From: a virus
IMG/VR virus record: IMGVR_UViG_3300032053_000313
Coordinates: 1 to 31,969 of that record
Length of the DNA stretch: 31,969 nt
Direction: 5' to 3' (one strand)
The translations under genes and the position numbers were made by a program. Below are positions 27,890-31,969 of the stretch, piece by piece. The stretch's first letter is position 1. Each line of letters begins with the position of its first letter. Under the pieces are notes generated by a model. The model did no database searches. It had not been told where the DNA came from and saw only the letters and a program-made list of their open reading frames with translations.

Positions 27890-27997
27890 ATGCTCCGTGA
27901 CATAGTCGTCGTAGCCGCCGGAATAGCCCTTTTCGTCCTCGCGGTGGTCGTGCTCTACATTCTGGTGGGTGCCCTTCACTCTGGCACCATGAGGTAG
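27890..27997 (+). CDS. one-helix membrane peptide, 35 aa
   Basis: AGGGGAG four bases before ATG 27890. After a short MLRD start comes an uninterrupted hydrophobic helix (IVVVAAGIALFVLAVVVLYI) and a polar end. It is a single transmembrane segment with no cleavage site. Size and position (own promoter, next to the tail gene) fit a small holin-like or envelope-acting peptide, but there is no sequence proof. Confidence 0.6.
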   Translation: MLRDIVVVAAGIALFVLAVVVLYILVGALHSGTMR

Positions 27998-28032
27998 GAG
28001 TCCAAAGATAGATACGAAGTAAGGCATCTGAT

Positions 28033-28120
28033 AATCGAATAGCGGAGCTAGAGCGCTCCTTTCCTGTCGCGACAAACCGGCCCGAGCGCCGTGCGACAAG
28101 GGAAGGAGCTTTCGTTTTGG
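28033..28120 (+). ncRNA. conserved hairpin leader, copy 2
   Basis: GCTCCTTTCCTGTCGC pairs with GCGACAAGGGAAGGAGC (one bulge). The loop contains AAACCGGCCCGAGCGCCG with an inner CGGC/GCCG hairpin, and TTTCGTTTT follows. Compared with the copy at 17005, the stem sequence is different but still paired, and the inner hairpin shows a compensatory A-T to G-C change, while AAACC, AGCGC and the flanking GAATAG and CTAGAGCG are kept. Confidence 0.7.
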
Positions 28121-28128
28121 GGGCGAAT

Positions 28129-28143
28129 GTGTCTGGTAGGCAC
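28129..28143 (+). promoter_or_regulatory. 15-bp near-palindrome, copy 6
   Basis: GTGTCTGGTAGGCAC preceded by AAT, between hairpin leader copy 2 and the tape measure start (25 bp before ATG 28169). It has the same order as at 17099: hairpin, U-tract, palindrome, ribosome site, gene. Confidence 0.7.
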
Positions 28144-28168
28144 GAGGACGCAAGGGGGTAGGGAGTAG

Positions 28169-31100
28169 ATGGCGGCAAATTTGGGAGTAGCCATCCTCGA
28201 GCTGAAAGTGGATTCGGCCGCCCTGCGATCCGGCCTGTCCGCTGCTGAAAAGGACGTCTCCGGCAGTCTGAAAAATATGGGCATGGGTATGACGATGGCC
28301 GGTGCTGCGGGCATCGCAGCATTCGGGCTCGCCTCGAAGGCCGCCATTTCCTTTGATGCATCCATCGCACGCACTACTGGCCTGACCTCCGCGACGGCTG
28401 AAGAGATGGCAACCCTGCGCGAGGAGGTTTTGAAACTCGCCCCCGCTGTGGGCAAGGGCCCGCTGGAGCTCAGCAAGGCCCTGTATTTCATTCTGTCGGC
28501 TGGTATCCCCGCGGCTGACGCGATGAAGGTTCTCGAGGCGTCTGCCAAGGCCGCCTCCGCTGGCCTGGGTGAGACGAAGGTCGTAGCGGATGCCGTCACC
28601 TCGGTTCTCAATGCGTACAAGCTGGGCGCCGACAAGGCGGCGTGGGCTACGGACGTTCTGACCCAGATCGTCACGCAGGGCAAGGTCCCGCCCGAGGAGC
28701 TGGCGGGATCGATGGGCAAGGTGATTGGCGTTGCCGCTGCCATGGGCATCAGCTTCGAGGAGGTCGGCGCGAATATAGCCGTCATGACTCGTGTGGGCAT
28801 GGATGCTGCTATGGCAACCACGGCCCTGCGGGCGACGATGAGCGCCTTCCTGAAGCCATCCGAAGAGATGAGGAACCTGGTCGACAGCCTTGGGATGTCG
28901 ATGGAGGATCTGCGGAACAAGATCAAGCAAGAGGGCCTGCTCGCGACCCTGCAGATGATGATTGACGCCACTGGCGGCAATACCTCCGCCCTGGCTGAAC
29001 TTTTCCCGAACGTACGTGCCTTAACTGACGTCTTGTCCAGTGCGGGATCCCAGGGCGAGCAGTACGTTGCGGTGCTGGGCGAGATGCAGGCGGCCGCTGG
29101 CCTTAGCGGAGAAGCCTTCGCCACGATGGAGGCTACTACGTCCCACAAGCTGGAGAAGCTCAAGGCTAGCTTCGATGTGATGTTAATCTCGATCGGCGAG
29201 GAGATTGCCCCTGCCATAGGCAACATGGCCGACTCCCTGCGGGGGATGATCACGTGGCTGGAGAAGGTGCCGGATCCCATACGGAAGATAGGCGTTCAGG
29301 GCGGGGTCACGGCATCAGCCCTGCTCCTGATGGTCGGCATGATAGACCTGACTGTTCTTTCCCTGGGCAGGATGGCGCGCGACGCGAAGACGGCGATCAT
29401 CGCGCTGAAGGGCATGTCCGCCATCCAGGCGATGACGCCGATGCTGTCGGCGCTGATCCCGATGCTGGGCCCGCTCGGCCTAGCCGGTGGGCTCATTGCC
29501 GCCGCGGTCGCCGCGAAGTACTTCGAGGACGAGATCGATGCCGGGCTCAGGAAGCTCCCGCTGCTTGGCGGGCTGATGAGCGACCCGATCACCAAGCTGA
29601 AGGAGTTCAGCCAGGCGGCTAAGGACCTGAACCTGGCGCTCGAGGCCGGGATAATCTCTCAGGTCGAGTACGGCGAACGGGCCCTGCCCGAACTGGCAGC
29701 GGCTGCTGGCAGGGCCGCCAAGGCGTACCGCGATGATCTGACCAAGGCGCTCGGGGACGAGCTGCTTGCTGAGAAGGCCCTTGCTGGCGAGACGGCTGTG
29801 CTGATCCAGAAGTATGGGCTCTGGGACGCTTCGATGGGGCCAGTCGTCGATCTGGTCGAGGCGTACGACAAGGAAATGAACCAGGTCATCGACACGATGA
29901 TCAATGCCGGCTACACGTACGGCCAGGTCCGCAACGCGCTCATTGCCCAGGGAGTTGCGGTAGAGGACCTTCTGGGGAAGAACGTGAAGCTGGAGGAGCT
30001 ATACCAGAAGTCCCAGGTGGATGCTGAAGCCGACAAGCTGCTGAACTACGCGAAGAACCTCAAGGGGGCCGCTCTTGCGGCAGAGGACCTTCCGCCTAGC
30101 ATCGACGTGGCGACCGTCGCGATGGCCGGGCTGACGGCTGCGGGCAACGACTGGGCGACCTGGGTTGCGACCAACATGCCCGAGATGTCCGAGCAGGCCA
30201 AGGCGTTCGGAGAGGCCGCCACGGGGGCCCTGGACTCATACCAGGAGTCCCTGAAGGCGTTGCTGCCTGCCCAGGAAGAGACGCTCAACGAGTGGATTAC
30301 CCGGCTCCAGCAGTTGGCCGTCGACTACAACACGTGGGAACAGAGCCTAGAGTTTATCCAGGACACCTTCGTTGCCAAAGCTGGCCTGCTTCCCGGAGAG
30401 ATCGATGCCATCATGGCCATGTTCATTGGCGAGCTGCCGGCGGTCGCCAATGACTTTGCGGCCAAGCTGACCGACCCCATGGCCCAGGAGTACATCGATA
30501 CGATGGTCGAGATCGTCCGGGCCAGCGGGAAGGCGCCCAAGGATATGTCCAAGGAGTTCCTGGCCGGCAAGAGCGATATGGCCATCGCCGTCGGGCTGTT
30601 CACCCAGCAAGGCATTATCGACGTCCTTGACTCCTACGAGCCGATCATCCAAGAGCGTGGCAAGCGCCTGAAGTGGGCAATGGAGCAGGGCTTCACCGGC
30701 GAGACCACTGAGGCTATCACGTACATCGACCGCGACGTGGCGAAGATAATGCTGACCGTCGAAAACGGAATGAAGGTAGGCGGTGTCTACAAGACCTTCA
30801 TCTGGGCGGGGGAAAGTGCCGATGCTATGGCTGCTGCCTTCGCTGCTCGAGCCCCGGACGCCGCAGCGAGCATCGCGGGCGACGTTGCGCTGATAATGAA
30901 TAGAGCCCACAGCGCCATGACGTCGTCGCCGGAGTACGTGACAGAGACATGGGGCGGCGAGGCGGTGGGCGACCTTGCCCATGGTTGGTCTGCTGGCAAA
31001 GAGCCGGCCGCCGCGAGCATGGAGGAGACCACCAAGGCCATCCTGGAGAGCGGCGTCCTCGGGCCGCTAGTGGCCCTGGGCGCCGAGATGAAGGACACGG

Positions 31101-31969
31101 TGGAGCTGGCCCTGACCGGGCTGAACGATCAGATCAAGGTGCAGGAGGACTACCTGGCCGACCTGGACGAGGCCACCAAGCAGATCACCGAGTCGCAGCA
31201 GGCGTGGGGTGACGAGGTCGACCGGCTAGGCGGACTCCTGGATGCGGCCAACGACGACCTGCGGAAGTTCACCGACGCCCAGATCGAGGGCACCGGCTGG
31301 TATGACGATGCGTTGTTCAGCCTCGGGATCCAGATGGACAAGCTGAACCTCAAGATCAACGACCTGAAGCAGCAGAAGCTGGGGCTTGATGACGAGTCGT
31401 CCAAGGCGAAGGCGCTCGATAAAGACATCGAGGCGCTTGAAGAGGAGCTGGACGGGCTGGGGCTGAAGGCTGACGAGCTCCAGCTGAAAGAGCGGATAAG
31501 GTTCGACCCCCTGCGGCGCGAGATAGAGGATCTGACCGACACGACGGAGGAGATGTCGTTCGAGGACATCATCGCCGGCATCACGAAGACGCAAGGCGTG
31601 ATAGAAGACCTGACCGACGCCGTGGCTGGAGCCACGAGCCAGGTGGAGGCGCACGACGCCATCCTGAAGGTGCTGAGCAAGTCGCAGGAGTATCACCAGG
31701 AAATCCTGGACGGCGTGAAGGACAAGTACGGCGAGCTGACGGAGGCTCTGGAGGACATCGGCCCCGACCTGGCCAAGATAGCTGACAGTATGGGCGAGGG
31801 CTATGCCGAGGCGCTGCAGAACGCATTCAAGGCGATGGAGGCGGGGAACACGCTCACTGCAGGCGACGCCCTGGCGGCTGCCCAGACGCTGTTTGATGAC
31901 CTGGAGGTTCTGATCCAGGGTTCGGGCCAGGAGCAGCTGTTGGTCCCGCTTGGTGACGTTCTGGCCGAT
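28169..31969 (+). CDS. tail tape measure protein, 5' part
   Basis: At least 1267 codons, open to the right edge of the window. N-terminal region matches the TP901-type tape measure core: a helical start (VDSAALRSGLSAAEKDVSGS), FDASIARTTGLTSATAEEMA, LSKALYFILSAGIPAADAMK, VADAVTSVLNAYKLGADKAA, LAGSMGKVIGVAAAMGISFE and ATTALRATMSAFLKPSEEM. Hydrophobic segments near residues 375-395 and 430-450 are the usual candidates for membrane insertion during injection. The end of the visible part is a coiled coil (NLKINDLKQQKLGLDDESSK, IEALEEELDGLGLKADELQL). It sets tail length and is wrapped by the G/G-T chaperones encoded at 24505. The ribosome site GGGGGTAGGGAG is strong. Confidence 0.9.
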   Translation, partial: MAANLGVAILELKVDSAALRSGLSAAEKDVSGSLKNMGMGMTMAGAAGIAAFGLASKAAISFDASIARTTGLTSATAEEMATLREEVLKLAPAVGKGPLELSKALYFILSAGIPAADAMKVLEASAKAASAGLGETKVVADAVTSVLNAYKLGADKAAWATDVLTQIVTQGKVPPEELAGSMGKVIGVAAAMGISFEEVGANIAVMTRVGMDAAMATTALRATMSAFLKPSEEMRNLVDSLGMSMEDLRNKIKQEGLLATLQMMIDATGGNTSALAELFPNVRALTDVLSSAGSQGEQYVAVLGEMQAAAGLSGEAFATMEATTSHKLEKLKASFDVMLISIGEEIAPAIGNMADSLRGMITWLEKVPDPIRKIGVQGGVTASALLLMVGMIDLTVLSLGRMARDAKTAIIALKGMSAIQAMTPMLSALIPMLGPLGLAGGLIAAAVAAKYFEDEIDAGLRKLPLLGGLMSDPITKLKEFSQAAKDLNLALEAGIISQVEYGERALPELAAAAGRAAKAYRDDLTKALGDELLAEKALAGETAVLIQKYGLWDASMGPVVDLVEAYDKEMNQVIDTMINAGYTYGQVRNALIAQGVAVEDLLGKNVKLEELYQKSQVDAEADKLLNYAKNLKGAALAAEDLPPSIDVATVAMAGLTAAGNDWATWVATNMPEMSEQAKAFGEAATGALDSYQESLKALLPAQEETLNEWITRLQQLAVDYNTWEQSLEFIQDTFVAKAGLLPGEIDAIMAMFIGELPAVANDFAAKLTDPMAQEYIDTMVEIVRASGKAPKDMSKEFLAGKSDMAIAVGLFTQQGIIDVLDSYEPIIQERGKRLKWAMEQGFTGETTEAITYIDRDVAKIMLTVENGMKVGGVYKTFIWAGESADAMAAAFAARAPDAAASIAGDVALIMNRAHSAMTSSPEYVTETWGGEAVGDLAHGWSAGKEPAAASMEETTKAILESGVLGPLVALGAEMKDTVELALTGLNDQIKVQEDYLADLDEATKQITESQQAWGDEVDRLGGLLDAANDDLRKFTDAQIEGTGWYDDALFSLGIQMDKLNLKINDLKQQKLGLDDESSKAKALDKDIEALEEELDGLGLKADELQLKERIRFDPLRREIEDLTDTTEEMSFEDIIAGITKTQGVIEDLTDAVAGATSQVEAHDAILKVLSKSQEYHQEILDGVKDKYGELTEALEDIGPDLAKIADSMGEGYAEALQNAFKAMEAGNTLTAGDALAAAQTLFDDLEVLIQGSGQEQLLVPLGDVLAD

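Noticed and set aside
1-31969. CRISPR array, transposase, integrase, terminase, lysis cassette or rRNA
   Set aside because: I looked for regularly spaced repeats and for the signature motifs of these genes and found none; the homing endonucleases are the only mobile genes I can support.

Overview
The window is a 32-kb stretch of a tailed double-stranded DNA phage genome (free virus or prophage) with siphovirus-type morphogenesis genes, compact overlapping genes almost all on the + strand, moderately high GC and ordinary bacterial signals (GGAGG-type ribosome sites, TTGACA/TATAAT promoters, TAA/TAG/TGA all used as stops). I cannot name the virus or host; gene content fits an uncultivated phage of a GC-rich bacterium. 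No terminase, lysis, integrase or DNA polymerase gene is visible, so those must lie outside the window.

Layout. 1-4300: accessory genes (3' end of a DUF3846 gene, a LAGLIDADG homing endonuclease-like gene, a stand-alone DnaA domain-IV-like protein, a DUF6378/MazG-like protein, an HTH protein, small Cys-pair proteins). 4293-7385: a strong promoter, an encoded tRNA, an SbcC/Rad50-type ATPase and a MazG-like pyrophosphohydrolase. 7387-11055: a structured leader, then portal and Mu gpF-like minor head protein. 11052-16996: an accessory block with two HNH homing endonucleases, a phage S-adenosylmethionine decarboxylase (SpeD), two secreted-type proteins, an HhH protein and many tiny zinc-ribbon-like proteins. 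16967-25316: a new promoter and leader, then the head/tail cassette (XkdF-like protease, scaffold-like protein, major capsid protein with an Ig-like insertion, connector, head closure, neck, tail terminator-like, major tail protein, tail assembly chaperone with a -1 frameshift extension). 25319-27997: an island splitting chaperone from tape measure (minus-strand excisionase-like HTH gene, three tiny Zn proteins, two minus-strand tRNAs with odd anticodon arms, promoter/hairpin units, a third HNH endonuclease, a one-helix membrane peptide). 28169-end: tape measure protein, running off the window.

The most striking non-coding signals are (1) a directional 15-bp near-palindrome, ATGTGYCYnnnRGRCAC, in six intergenic sites, five of them just upstream of the portal unit, head protease, major capsid, major tail and tape measure genes; (2) a conserved, covarying hairpin with U-tract that directly precedes two of those sites (and possibly a third, diverged copy); and (3) a minus-strand array of promoters, hairpins and tRNAs at 26.3-27.0 kb. 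Together they look like a phage-wide late-gene control system not explained by the protein genes here.
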